From NCBI RefSeq assembly GCF_002067135.1, contig NZ_CP020105.1, positions 3,162,001 to 3,226,000 on the forward strand: DNA of 64,000 nucleotides. Direction: 5' to 3'. This DNA is from Spirosoma rigui (GTDB lineage Bacteria > Bacteroidota > Bacteroidia > Cytophagales > Spirosomataceae). Positions 27,327-35,256 of this stretch are shown one piece after another. Numbering within the stretch: position 1 is the first letter of the stretch; each line of letters opens with the position of its first letter. The translations under genes and the position numbers were made by a program. The notes under the pieces are model-generated. The model had not been told where the DNA came from, searched no databases, and saw only the letters and a program-made list of their open reading frames with translations.

Positions 27327-28181
27327 TCAGTCAGAAATAACCACCGACTCACAAACAAAAGTCGGGATAATACCCGTGCTTCTGATCTGGATTTCGGCAT
27401 CCTGGGGCTGGGTGTTACCCGTCAGGGCCAGCACTGTATCGAGCCCGAATTTGTTGCCGCCCAGAATGTCGGTGCGGAGCGTATCGCCCACCATCAGGAT
27501 GTCGCGTTTGCTGACGGGACCGTCGGCGTGTTCGAGCCGTTCGTAGGCGAACATGAACAGCTGCGCATCGGGTTTGCCGAACCGGATAAACTGCTTACCC
27601 ACGATGGTTTCAATCATTTCGGCTACGGCGCCAATGGCAATGGCAATCCGGGTTTTAGAGACGGGGTACGTCTCGTCGGTGTTGGCAACGATTACCGGAA
27701 TATTGCGCTTACGAAGCAGGTTGACGGTTTTGTTCAGATCGGTGTTCCAGTCGAAACCTTCATCGTCGAGGAGAACCAGCGCGTTAATATCGGCTACGTC
27801 GCTCAGGTCGACCTCGCTGATGGGCAGCGTCTTCAGGTCGGTCGTTTCGAGGTAGTGGGCCGAGCCGGATGTGCCCAGATAGGCCACGGTGCCGTGGTTC
27901 ACTTTCAGGTCGAGGTATTCGCGCGCCAGCATACCCGAGGAAATAATCCGGTCGGGTGTTATCGCGTAGCAGCCGGAGCGGTAGTAGGATTCGGCCAGTT
28001 CCTGCGGGCTGCGGGAGGCATCGTTGGTCAGAATGTAAAACTCTTTGCCCGTTTCCTGCAGCCACGAAAACGTATTGTCAATACCGGGCAGTAGTCCTTC
28101 ATAGTTTTTTAGTACGCCAAAGGCGTCGAAAAAGATAACTTTATAATCAGCTGCTACGGATTTGAAATTGGAAAGCTGCAT
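27327..28181 (-). CDS. HAD-superfamily phosphatase (subfamily IIA, TIGR01459-like)
   Basis: 284 residues. HAD motif I is VIFFDAFGVLKNYEGLLPG (first Asp nucleophile; the second acidic position is replaced, as in some members), motif II lies in FYILTNDASRS, the Lys of motif III is probably in RFGKPDAQLF, and motif IV is ILMVGDTLRTDILGGNKFG. The C2-type cap sits between motifs II and III, as in NagD and 4-nitrophenylphosphatase-like enzymes. Substrate unknown; nucleotide or sugar phosphates are usual. The promoter region has a -7 box inside an inverted repeat. Confidence 0.88.
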   Translation of the reverse strand: MQLSNFKSVAADYKVIFFDAFGVLKNYEGLLPGIDNTFSWLQETGKEFYILTNDASRSPQELAESYYRSGCYAITPDRIISSGMLAREYLDLKVNHGTVAYLGTSGSAHYLETTDLKTLPISEVDLSDVADINALVLLDDEGFDWNTDLNKTVNLLRKRNIPVIVANTDETYPVSKTRIAIAIGAVAEMIETIVGKQFIRFGKPDAQLFMFAYERLEHADGPVSKRDILMVGDTLRTDILGGNKFGLDTVLALTGNTQPQDAEIQIRSTGIIPTFVCESVVISD

Positions 28182-28210
28182 GGAACGATGTCAAATGAAC
28201 AGATAAAACC

Positions 28211-28259
28211 CTTTTGCCATAGAGAATAGGCAAAAGTACAACGCCGACGAAGCTTTCAA
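28211..28259 (-). promoter_or_regulatory. HAD gene promoter with overlapping dyad
   Basis: On the minus strand, TTG (28257-28259), an 18-base spacer and TACTTTTG (28231-28238, an exact TAnnTTTG). An 8-base inverted repeat (28211-28218 with 28229-28236) covers most of the -7 box and the likely start point, so it could be an operator. Confidence 0.45.
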
Positions 28260-28964
28260 TCAGTTTTCTTTCAACAGACGGTGTATATCGATAATCAGTT
28301 TGTCGATTTCCAGGGCCTGCGTTCCGTTGTAAATACCCCGAATCCGGCGGTTTTTGTCGACCAGCACCACGTGTTCCGTGTGGATAAACTCCGTAGAATC
28401 TTTTGAAAACCCCATAGCTTCTTCGGCAAAGTAAGACTGGCGGGCAAGGGCATAGATCGCCCCGCGCCCGCCCGTAAGCAGGTGCCAGTTTTTGGATAGT
28501 ACGCCGTTGCGTTTGGCATAACCCCGGAGCCGGGGTAGTGAGTCGAGCCAGGGCGTTACGCTGAACGACAGCAGTATCACCTTCGGCTCCCGGCGAAACG
28601 TATCCTGAACGGCCCTGAGCAGGCTGGTTATTTTGGGGCAGATGCTGGGGCAGGACGTAAAGAAAAAATTGGCGACGTGCACTTTTTCCGCCAGGGTTGC
28701 CTGCGTAATCTGCTGGTTAAACTGGTTGCGCAGGGAAAAATCGCCTACCCGGTGGGGGATAGTCTTATCGAGGTCAGCGGAGTCAACCAGCCAGACGGGA
28801 GTAAAATCCGGCGTGTTGTAATACGGCACCGGTACGGTGCTGCTGACCTGACCATCCGTGCGCTGGCAGGCCAGCAGACCTGCCAGCGCGCCGACCAGTA
28901 CACTAGCGAGCAGCAGGAAGCGAATCCCGGGTACTGACACAATTTTTGACGCCGGTAAATCCAT
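28260..28964 (-). CDS. SCO1/SenC family copper-binding lipoprotein
   Basis: 234 residues. The N-terminus is a lipoprotein signal with lipobox LAGLLAC. The thioredoxin-like fold carries the SCO metal site: CPSIC in FFFTSCPSICPKITSL and the distant His in HTEHVVLVDKN. SCO proteins deliver copper to the CuA site of cytochrome oxidase or act in periplasmic redox and copper defence. The start overlaps the end of the MORN gene by 62 bases, so the genes are translated from one message. It is the last gene of the 31736-28260 operon. Its place behind a sigma factor and a Spy-like sensor argues for copper or envelope stress control. Confidence 0.9.
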   Translation of the reverse strand: MDLPASKIVSVPGIRFLLLASVLVGALAGLLACQRTDGQVSSTVPVPYYNTPDFTPVWLVDSADLDKTIPHRVGDFSLRNQFNQQITQATLAEKVHVANFFFTSCPSICPKITSLLRAVQDTFRREPKVILLSFSVTPWLDSLPRLRGYAKRNGVLSKNWHLLTGGRGAIYALARQSYFAEEAMGFSKDSTEFIHTEHVVLVDKNRRIRGIYNGTQALEIDKLIIDIHRLLKEN

Positions 28965-29496
28965 AATTTCGGCCCTGTCGGGTTACGTAGTTAGCTTTCA
29001 GGCTCCCATCGGGGAACCACATCTGTTGCGCTCCATCTTCCTGTCCTGCGCGGTAGTACCCGTCCCGCGCCGGGTGTCCATCGGGGTACCACTCCTGCCG
29101 CCGGCCTTCGTACACATCACTTTTGAACCGGTACACAAAGGCGAGTTTACCCGACTCGTGCCAGCCCCGTTGTTCACCTTCCTGCCAGCCTTGCCGGAAC
29201 TGCCGAATTTCTTTCAGCTGGCCATTGGCGTACCAGTGTCGATGAATTCCTTCGGCTTTACCGTTCACAAACGCCCCAGCAAAGGCTGTATCGCCCTGTG
29301 CCTGAAGCTGGTACTGCCAGCCGCTGAACAGAACCTTGTTCAGCCAAAGCTGCCCGCCCTGCTGTTTCCAGCCCGGCTGATCGGCCGAAACAAAGACCGC
29401 AGGAGGGGCCGTCGCCAGCGGCTGGCAGGCAACCAGATACATCGACAGGATGAGCAGTAGTCCCCTTCTATTGTGTAATCGTCCCTGCTTTTCCAT
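28903..29496 (-). CDS. Lipoprotein with MORN/YwqK-type repeats
   Basis: 197 residues from ATG 29496 (MEKQGRLHNRRGLLLILSMY), giving a lipoprotein signal with lipobox-like YLVAC. The body holds four to five MORN-variant repeats of about 22-24 residues with the form YxNGxxKExxxF: HWYANGQLKEIRQFRQG, GWHESGKLAFVYRF, EWYPDGHPARDGYY and MWFPDGSLKANYVT. This pattern is annotated as the YwqK antitoxin-module family, but the lipoprotein signal argues for a surface or periplasmic role here. It overlaps the preceding YHYH gene by 29 bases and the following SCO gene by 62. Confidence 0.8.
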   Translation of the reverse strand: MEKQGRLHNRRGLLLILSMYLVACQPLATAPPAVFVSADQPGWKQQGGQLWLNKVLFSGWQYQLQAQGDTAFAGAFVNGKAEGIHRHWYANGQLKEIRQFRQGWQEGEQRGWHESGKLAFVYRFKSDVYEGRRQEWYPDGHPARDGYYRAGQEDGAQQMWFPDGSLKANYVTRQGRNYGFTGVKNCVSTRDSLPAAR

Positions 29497-30259
29497 AGAA
29501 CCCAGTGCCGCTGATGAACGGATCTTCGGCGGTGATGTGATAATGGTAGATGCCGTTGGGGTAGTCTGTCGTTTTACCGGTATGACCGTGGTAGTTGTCC
29601 AGATCAGCATTGGTGATGGTCCTGCCATTCTCAAGCGGCCCGTATACCGGGAAGCCATCGAGCAGAAAGCCCAGGAGCGCATCTTTTCCCATTTTTGCCG
29701 TCAGGTAAGTGGGTTCGACGTGGTAGTGGTACTGGCCCTGCATTTGCGGGTGACCCCCATACTGGTCGAACCTATTCACTTCATTGGTGAGGGGGGCACT
29801 CATGGCGGCATACTGGTTGAAAAAGACCACGCCGTTGAGCGAAATGCCGGTGGGACCGGCGGGCGTTGCCGCGTGAGCAGCATCGACGGCCGGGTTCAGG
29901 GGTAATTTAAACGTTAACGACAGTTCCCGGATCGTATTCGGGTTAAGGGCAAAGCTCCTGTTTGTTCCCGTATAGGCTTCGTAAAGGGTACTCTCCCAGG
30001 CCGTTCCTTTGTAGTAAGGGCTTTTATGGTCGGGCCGTCCTTTGGTTTTAATGACAATGTTGCTGCCCTCTACGTAGATATCGGTGGCCCCGTATATTTT
30101 CTTGTAAACATCCGGGACACCCGAGCCTGACGTAACGGTAGTACTGGCAGGAGAAGCAGGCGTGCCGACATCGTCGTTTGTCTGGCAGGCAGCGAAGATT
30201 AGTAATGCAACGGAGAGTGAGAGGCCGCAAAACGGGATGAATACAGGCGATCGGTTCAT
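29468..30259 (-). CDS. YHYH-domain lipoprotein
   Basis: 263 residues. A lipoprotein signal (MNRSPVFIPFCGLSLSVALL, lipobox IFAAC) precedes a YHYH domain, recognised by its two motifs QGQYHYHVEP and NGIYHYHITAEDPFISGTGF. The domain is frequent in marine and environmental Bacteroidota, often next to copper or SCO genes, and its function is not known; the clustered His residues suggest metal binding. It is the first of three overlapping genes (YHYH, MORN, SCO), 50 bases after the Spy-like gene. Confidence 0.85.
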   Translation of the reverse strand: MNRSPVFIPFCGLSLSVALLIFAACQTNDDVGTPASPASTTVTSGSGVPDVYKKIYGATDIYVEGSNIVIKTKGRPDHKSPYYKGTAWESTLYEAYTGTNRSFALNPNTIRELSLTFKLPLNPAVDAAHAATPAGPTGISLNGVVFFNQYAAMSAPLTNEVNRFDQYGGHPQMQGQYHYHVEPTYLTAKMGKDALLGFLLDGFPVYGPLENGRTITNADLDNYHGHTGKTTDYPNGIYHYHITAEDPFISGTGFYGKAGTITQ

Positions 30260-30309
30260 GGAACGGGGGGGGGGTGATTATCACCTTGGACGCCCCCAAC
30301 CGTCCGTTC

Positions 30310-30819
30310 CTACGGCTGCCCGGGATTATTTTTAACGTTGTTGGTGTACGGTGGGCCGGGGCCGGGGGGCTGCTGCTGCCCGAACAACTGAGTCAGTTCA
30401 GTGACAAGCCTGGCAAAATCGGCTTGCTGGTCGGGCCGACACAGGGCTTTGATCTGGCCGAAGTGCGCGAAGTTAAGCTGTGTCTGTGCGCGCTGGTTGG
30501 TACCAATCCGCTGGCTCAACCGGTTGGCCTGGACTGAGTCGGGCTGCTCGGCGACCAGCAGTTCGTAATAGGCCTGGTGCAACCGGGCGGATTCCAGCGC
30601 CAGCTCGCGCGTCTGGCGCTGGTGTTCGGTTACCAGCCGCCGATACGTGCGCTGTTGGGAGGCATCAAAGCGCAGGCGTTTGATAATTACCCGGGCGGGC
30701 CTGTTGCCACCACCGTGCCCCAGCAGGGGAGCCGGCCCAAACAGCAACAGCCCGATCATGATGAGGTTAAGCAGCACCAGACCAACGACGGCAATCGTCA
30801 GTAGTTTTGTTCGCTCCAT
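30310..30819 (-). CDS. Spy/CpxP/CnrX-like periplasmic sensor, membrane-anchored
   Basis: 169 residues. An N-terminal anchor (LLTIAVVGLVLLNLIMIGLL) is followed by a helical periplasmic domain with the LTxxQ-like patterns of the heavy-metal-resistance (Spy/CpxP/CnrX) family: LRFDASQQRTYRRLVTEHQR, SARLHQAYYELLVAEQPDS, and RPDQQADFARLVTELTQLFG. Such proteins sense metals or misfolded periplasmic proteins. The gene overlaps the preceding small membrane protein by 22 bases, and the order sigma - small membrane protein - sensor recalls cnrH/cnrY/cnrX, though in a different order and with unrelated sequence. Confidence 0.78.
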   Translation of the reverse strand: MERTKLLTIAVVGLVLLNLIMIGLLLFGPAPLLGHGGGNRPARVIIKRLRFDASQQRTYRRLVTEHQRQTRELALESARLHQAYYELLVAEQPDSVQANRLSQRIGTNQRAQTQLNFAHFGQIKALCRPDQQADFARLVTELTQLFGQQQPPGPGPPYTNNVKNNPGQP

Positions 30820-31112
30820 GGGTCGTAGAGTTGGTTGTTGGCCGGGTAAAGATGCAGGTTGGTGACTACGGTAGTCAACTCGTTCCGGGGGGAACGGGTA
30901 GTGTGGCTCGCCAGCTGCCAGTTCAGTGCGGCCAGCAGAATAAACGAAGCCAGCGCCAGCCAGACGGTACGGCTGGATACGTAGTGCCTTGCCGAGTCGC
31001 TCCGGAGGCCATGCAGGATTTTGGCAAACAGGAATGGACTCGGATCAGTACGTGGACTATTGTCCAGGCTACCGAGAGTATCATTGATCCATGTCTCTTT
31101 TTTAGGGTCCAT
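30798..31112 (-). CDS. Small single-pass membrane protein, probable anti-sigma factor
   Basis: 104 residues. A polar N-terminus of about 45 residues (ETWINDTLGSLDNSPRTDPS) would lie in the cytoplasm, one helix crosses the membrane (TVWLALASFILLAALNWQLA), and about 35 residues reach the periplasm. The N-terminus resembles short Bacteroidota anti-sigma factors (WINDTLGSLD...). Position right after a sigma gene (30 bases) and overlapping the sensor gene supports an anti-sigma role. There is no zinc-finger motif. Inference from context and topology. Confidence 0.68.
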   Translation of the reverse strand: MDPKKETWINDTLGSLDNSPRTDPSPFLFAKILHGLRSDSARHYVSSRTVWLALASFILLAALNWQLASHTTRSPRNELTTVVTNLHLYPANNQLYDPWSEQNY

Positions 31113-31142
31113 ATCCGGTTTGACGACGGGGAGTCAACTTTC

Positions 31143-31736
31143 CTACGGGTTATTCAGCTCATCATACAAAGCGGTCAGGTCTTTTCTGAGGTTAGCCAGG
31201 GCCCGTTGCTGCAGCGACTCTACCGCGCCAACGCTGGTAGTCAGGATACTGGCCGCTTCGGGATTGGTCAGTCCTTCAATCCGGGTGAGGATATAAACCG
31301 TCCGCTGTTTTTCCGGCAGTTTGTCGATGGCCCGGTGTAGCACGGCTGCCCGCTCCTGGTCTTCGAGCGCAACACCGGGGTGGTAGGGTTCGGTGGGTTG
31401 GGACATAGGGTGGCCCGCTGCGCTATCGAACAAGCTCGTCAGGAACGCAAACCGCTTTTGCCGTTTCTGCCGCTTCTGAAAATCGAGCGATTTATTGACC
31501 GTAATGCGGTAGAGCCACGTAAGTACGCCGGACTCGCCCCTGAACGCCTGTGCTGATCGAAAAACGTCTATAAAAACATCCTGCGTGATCTCTTCGGCAT
31601 CTTCGGTGTTGCGGACATACCGCAGCGCCAGGGTAAACACCCTGCTTTTGGTTTGCTCATACAGGCGCCGGAAGGCTGATTCATCGCCCTGCCCTATGCC
31701 GTCAAGCAACGCAGGCAGTGCGTCTTCACCGTTCAT
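31143..31736 (-). CDS. ECF-type RNA polymerase sigma factor
   Basis: 197 residues. Region 2 is clear: ESAFRRLYEQTKSRVFTLAL, RYVRNTEDAEEITQDVFIDV, and TWLYRITVNKSLDFQKRQKR. Region 4 is present: LPEKQRTVYILTRIEGLTNP followed by EAASILTTSVGAVESLQQRA. These are standard sigma-E-like features of the ECF group. It heads the genes for a small membrane protein, a Spy-like sensor, YHYH, MORN and SCO proteins and should control them. It lies 23 bases after the APH-type kinase gene, so it may be expressed from that transcript as well as from its own promoter. Confidence 0.92.
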   Translation of the reverse strand: MNGEDALPALLDGIGQGDESAFRRLYEQTKSRVFTLALRYVRNTEDAEEITQDVFIDVFRSAQAFRGESGVLTWLYRITVNKSLDFQKRQKRQKRFAFLTSLFDSAAGHPMSQPTEPYHPGVALEDQERAAVLHRAIDKLPEKQRTVYILTRIEGLTNPEAASILTTSVGAVESLQQRALANLRKDLTALYDELNNP

Positions 31737-31759
31737 TCACGATCCAACCGCCGACGCGG

Positions 31760-32800
31760 CTATATGGCTAACGCCCGGAGAATCTTCTCGGCATCGAACT
31801 GTTCGATCGACGGAAAATAAATCTCGTAGGCTTCGCGCTGAAGTTTGATTGCGTAGGTACGGTGGAAAAAATACCGACCATATTTAATGACGTAGTTGAG
31901 TATGAAAAAACGGAAGGCTTCGGGCAGGAAGCGAATTTCATTTTCGGTGAGGGGGTAGATCCGGTGGTACTGTTTCAAAAACAGCATAAACCGATCTTCC
32001 ATCATGGGACCAATGCCGTAGCTGAACACCGTTCGGTCGCCCAGGTCAGAAACGACCCGGCTAAAGAAATAGAAGTCCATGACCCGGTAACTGATTCGAA
32101 ACCAGTCGTAATCCCAGCGTGAATATAGCTCAAGATCGTCCGTAACCGAAAAATTGCCGATGTTCCAGTCGACAAAAACGGGCATCGTCTCCACCGTTCC
32201 CGCCACCAGTTTCTGACGATTGGTCAGGAACAGTTCGCACTGCCGTTTTAACTCATCAGTATGCATGCGGTGTTCAAACTGGCCCGCTTCCGTATCGAGC
32301 AGGTCGAGCAGGTCCCAGATATCCGACCGGAGGGTTTTCGACGATTTGGGCAGGACGGGGCTCACCCGTGAGCAGGCTTTATGAAAGCGGGCGATCTGGG
32401 TTCCGAGTGCCCGAATGTGGTGCTCATCGAGCCGGCGGGGTAGTTTCTGCTGGATACGAATGGGGTTGTAAAAAACCACCCACGCGTCCAGAAACCCTTC
32501 CTGGTACCGGTAGGTATACACCTGCCCGTCGCGGACCAGCGATTTGGCCAGTACGTTCTCAAAGGGATAGAGCAGATTATTCGACAGGACGTGGATAATC
32601 CGGTGGTCTTCCAGGAAATGCTCGAACTTGCCAAAGTAAGAGAGTTTGGCAATGATGGACTCGCCGTCGTCGAAGGTGACTTTGAAGACGTGATTGGTTG
32701 ACACCTTGGCACTGATATCTTCGATGGTGTTGATCCGTAACGACGGGTCAAAGCCAGCCCAGGCTTTTTTTATGATAGTTGGGTAATCGACGAGACGCAT
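31760..32800 (-). CDS. APH-fold phosphotransferase (kinase-like)
   Basis: 346 residues. The protein-kinase-like fold of aminoglycoside/choline phosphotransferases is suggested by the N-lobe strands HVFKVTFDDGESIIAKLSYF (Lys for ATP) and the catalytic loop MPVFVDWNIGNFSV, in which Asp and Asn keep their places but the usual His is absent, then RWDYDWFRISYRVMDFYFF for metal binding. Members phosphorylate small molecules such as amino sugars, choline or homoserine. Its start is 8 bases after the stop of the glutamine-synthetase-like gene, so the two form an operon. The substrate is unknown; a link to amine metabolism is a guess from context. Confidence 0.8.
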   Translation of the reverse strand: MRLVDYPTIIKKAWAGFDPSLRINTIEDISAKVSTNHVFKVTFDDGESIIAKLSYFGKFEHFLEDHRIIHVLSNNLLYPFENVLAKSLVRDGQVYTYRYQEGFLDAWVVFYNPIRIQQKLPRRLDEHHIRALGTQIARFHKACSRVSPVLPKSSKTLRSDIWDLLDLLDTEAGQFEHRMHTDELKRQCELFLTNRQKLVAGTVETMPVFVDWNIGNFSVTDDLELYSRWDYDWFRISYRVMDFYFFSRVVSDLGDRTVFSYGIGPMMEDRFMLFLKQYHRIYPLTENEIRFLPEAFRFFILNYVIKYGRYFFHRTYAIKLQREAYEIYFPSIEQFDAEKILRALAI

Positions 32801-32808
32801 GTTCGACG

Positions 32809-34152
32809 TTAAATAATTTCAAAATACCGCTTCAGCTCCCAGTCGCTGACCTGTTGGGCGTACTGACGCCATTCCCAGTCGCGGGTGCGGACGAAGTGGT
32901 CAACGAATTCGGAGCCGAACAGTTCAGCTGCGATGGGCGACGCAGCCATTGCCCGGGTAGCTTCGGCCAGATTTGTTGGCAGGATACCGTACTGTCGGTC
33001 GGCATAACCGTTTCCGACTGATGCGGTTGTTTCAAGCGGCAGCTGGTGCCGGATGCCGTACAGGCCCGAGGCCAGCGCGGCTGCCAGCGCCAAATACGGG
33101 TTGGTATCGGCACCCGAAACCCGGTGTTCAACCCGCGTCAGCTTTTCCGTCCGGTTCAGTACCCGTAGTGCCGTTGTCCGGTTATCGACCGACCAGGTCA
33201 GTGTGGTGGGTGCCCAGGCGCCCTCTACCAGTCGTTTGTAGCTGTTGATGGTGGGTGCAAACATGGGTGTAATATGGGGCAGACAATACAGCTGACCGGC
33301 AATAAACTGTTGCATTAACGCGCTCATCCGGTTGGGTTGATCGGCGTCGAAAAACAGGTTTCTTGTCTGGTCGGCATCCCATAAACTCTGGTGAATATGG
33401 CCGCTGCAACCCGGCAGGCTGGCATTCCACTTGGCCATAAACGTAGCGACCAACTCGTGCCGGTAAGCAATTTCTTTGACGCCGGTTTTGAACAGCGCGG
33501 CTTTGTCGGCCGCCCGAACGACTTCATCGTGGGCAATGGCGGCTTCATACACGCCCGGTCCCGTTTCGGTATGCAGCCCTTCGAGGGGAATGTCAAACTG
33601 GGTGAGCAGATCGAAGAGGGCGTGATTAAAGCCGCTTTCGAGCGAAGGGCGCAGGATGGAATAGCCGAACATGCCGGGGGTGAGCGGCTCAAGCTGCCGA
33701 AAGCCTTTTTCCTGCAAGCTGTGCGGAGTTTCGCGGAAGTTAAACCACTCAAATTCCTGGGCATATTCCGCGTGAAAGCCCATGGCCCGGCTCTGCTCGG
33801 CCACCCGTTTGAGCAACGAGCGGGGGCAGGCCGCTACGCTGTCAAACTCAGCCAGAAAAAATGGAATACCATCTTCCCACGGGATTTGCCGGAATGTAGC
33901 CAGGTCAATACGTACTGACGCATCAGGGTAACCCGACTGCCAGCCGGTGGTGCGGCCGTTGTCGTAAGGCGCATCGGCTGAGTCCCAGCCCCACACAACG
34001 TCGCAGAAGCCGTATCCATCGGTCAGGCCATCCAGAAACTTCTGACGGCTGATGATTTTACCGCGCAGCACGCCATCGATGTCGGTGAAGGCAAACTTGA
34101 TTTTGGGGCTGTCAAGTTGAGCGATCAGGTCAATAACAGATTGTTGATTCAT
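32809..34152 (-). CDS. Glutamine synthetase family protein (PuuA-like)
   Basis: 447 residues from ATG 34152 (MNQQSVIDLIAQLDSPKIKF); the frame is open for 53 more codons upstream, without family likeness. Glutamine-synthetase motifs are present: FAFTDIDGVLRGK, SLPGCSGHIHQSLWD (metal and glutamate site), INSYKRLVEGAWAPTTLTWS, NRTTALRVLNR, and GADTNPYLALAAALASGLYG. I do not see the adenylylation-site tyrosine block of housekeeping GlnA. This fits the PuuA-like group, which makes gamma-glutamyl amides of polyamines or other amines. It is co-transcribed with an APH-fold kinase. Confidence 0.85.
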   Translation of the reverse strand: MNQQSVIDLIAQLDSPKIKFAFTDIDGVLRGKIISRQKFLDGLTDGYGFCDVVWGWDSADAPYDNGRTTGWQSGYPDASVRIDLATFRQIPWEDGIPFFLAEFDSVAACPRSLLKRVAEQSRAMGFHAEYAQEFEWFNFRETPHSLQEKGFRQLEPLTPGMFGYSILRPSLESGFNHALFDLLTQFDIPLEGLHTETGPGVYEAAIAHDEVVRAADKAALFKTGVKEIAYRHELVATFMAKWNASLPGCSGHIHQSLWDADQTRNLFFDADQPNRMSALMQQFIAGQLYCLPHITPMFAPTINSYKRLVEGAWAPTTLTWSVDNRTTALRVLNRTEKLTRVEHRVSGADTNPYLALAAALASGLYGIRHQLPLETTASVGNGYADRQYGILPTNLAEATRAMAASPIAAELFGSEFVDHFVRTRDWEWRQYAQQVSDWELKRYFEII

Positions 34153-34552
34153 GGGGTATGGTGGCTTCGCCGGCTTAGCCCTGCCAGCAAAGCATCCGAC
34201 GAAGAAATTGATCTCACAAAGCGCGAAAGGTACTAAAATCTGCCGCATACCAGCGCGAAACCTTATCCTATCGCAACGGTCCGGATCGTCCTGTTTGACT
34301 CGTCCGTTCACTAAATTCAGCGGTTCTAATTGCAGCAGGGGATAAGTAGAATTCCAGTCATACGGGTTACTACTAGAGAGACTTTCCCATCTGGCTTAGC
34401 TACATGGCTATTTATCAGGCTAATCCGACGCTGATTGTGTATCGATGATATAACTTTTATAATAAAATAGATGAAAATACTTTTTTATCCTACGAGATAC
34501 CAGAAGTTAAGCAGTAGATTAAAGCCAAAATTGTAACTTAGTCATCTAGCGG
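34153..34552. other. 400-base intergenic region
   Basis: Between the divergent glutamine-synthetase-like gene and the 58-residue gene. The right part (34430-34545) is AT-rich and likely carries the promoter of the small gene. I see no RNA gene or long reading frame with coding character. Confidence 0.4.
34225..34232 (-). promoter_or_regulatory. Possible -7 element for the glutamine-synthetase-like gene
   Basis: On the minus strand TACCTTTC (one mismatch to TAnnTTTG) lies about 72 bases upstream of the start. No good -33 TTG is seen, so this is weak. Confidence 0.3.
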
Positions 34553-34729
34553 ATGAATTTTGAGGAATACCTAGCGCAGAAAAAAATAGACAGTACCCAG
34601 TTCCGGCAGCTCGAGCAGGACCGGTATGAAGCCTGGAAGCGGGAGTTTGACCAAATGAGCCCTGCCAGTTTTACCGTTCAGAAAAAATTTCTTCTGAACG
34701 ATACCCGAAGAAAGTACCTCGTTCGTTAA
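34553..34729 (+). CDS. Small hypothetical protein, 58 residues
   Basis: ATG 34553 to TAA 34729. The product is hydrophilic and helical (MNFEEYLAQKKIDSTQFRQL; a later stretch is SFTVQKKFLLNDTRRKYLVR) with no membrane helix or signal. Codon use looks like its neighbours and the frame ends shortly before a hairpin (34742-34760), which supports expression. I do not recognise the family; short proteins of this style occur in Cytophagales genomes, but that is a general impression. The 60-base gap to the DUF4332 gene on the same strand allows co-transcription. Confidence 0.6.
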   Translation: MNFEEYLAQKKIDSTQFRQLEQDRYEAWKREFDQMSPASFTVQKKFLLNDTRRKYLVR

Positions 34730-34741
34730 TAATGATTGACT

Positions 34742-34760
34742 CAGCCTGAGGGTCAGGCTG
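34742..34760. terminator. Short hairpin after the 58-residue gene
   Basis: A perfect 8-base-pair stem (34742-34749 with 34753-34760) and 3-base loop, 13 bases after the stop. T-rich sequence follows after a gap. Confidence 0.4.
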
Positions 34761-34788
34761 TTATACCTATTACCTTACTCTTTTTGTT

Positions 34789-35196
34789 ATGAGTCTTACG
34801 TTAGGAGAACTGCGTGGTGTTACGAACGCAGTGCTTAATGCCCTGAAAGGACAGGGATTAAGTGATAGTGACTCGTTGCTCGAAGCGGCCAAAACACCCC
34901 AGAGCCGGAAGGCCCTGGCGGCAGCGGCCGGAATCGATTCATCAGTTATTCTGGAATTGGCAAATCGGGCCGATCTGGCCCGTATCAAAGGCATTGGCCG
35001 GGTCTATAGTGACCTGATGGAAGAGGCCGGGGTCGATACCGTCAAGGAATTGGCCAAACGTGTGCCGGTCAAACTACACGCCCGGTTGATTGAGATCAAT
35101 AGCGTACGCCAGTTTACCCAACGTCCCCCCTCGGTCGAGCAGGTCAGCGATTTTGTTGAGCAGGCAAAACACCTGCCCGCTACGCTGGACTATTAA
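34789..35196 (+). CDS. DUF4332 (helix-hairpin-helix) protein
   Basis: 135 residues, no signal. The second half contains the helix-hairpin-helix-like sequence DLARIKGIGRVYSDLMEEAG followed by VDTVKELAKRVP, which matches DUF4332, a family related to the HhH domains of RadA/RecA-type and polymerase proteins. The first half is another helical repeat (TLGELRGVTNAVLNALKGQG). HhH motifs bind DNA non-specifically, but a DNA role for this family is unproven. The gene converges with a barrel gene across an imperfect hairpin. Confidence 0.85.
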   Translation: MSLTLGELRGVTNAVLNALKGQGLSDSDSLLEAAKTPQSRKALAAAAGIDSSVILELANRADLARIKGIGRVYSDLMEEAGVDTVKELAKRVPVKLHARLIEINSVRQFTQRPPSVEQVSDFVEQAKHLPATLDY

Positions 35197-35199
35197 ATC

Positions 35200-35254
35200 G
35201 GTTGGTGAGTCGGTTAGTCAAAGGCTGATGCCTACTCACCGACTCACTAACTGA
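35200..35254. terminator. Imperfect bidirectional hairpin
   Basis: Two arms of about 18 bases (near 35202-35219 and 35234-35252) pair with one G-U and one to two mismatches. It lies between convergent genes and is a likely terminator for both. Confidence 0.5.
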
Positions 35255-35256
35255 TT

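Noticed and set aside
28903..29496. MORN gene as part of a toxin-antitoxin pair (YwqK label)
   Set aside because: It has a lipoprotein signal and sits between YHYH and SCO genes without any toxin gene; the antitoxin label is not supported here.
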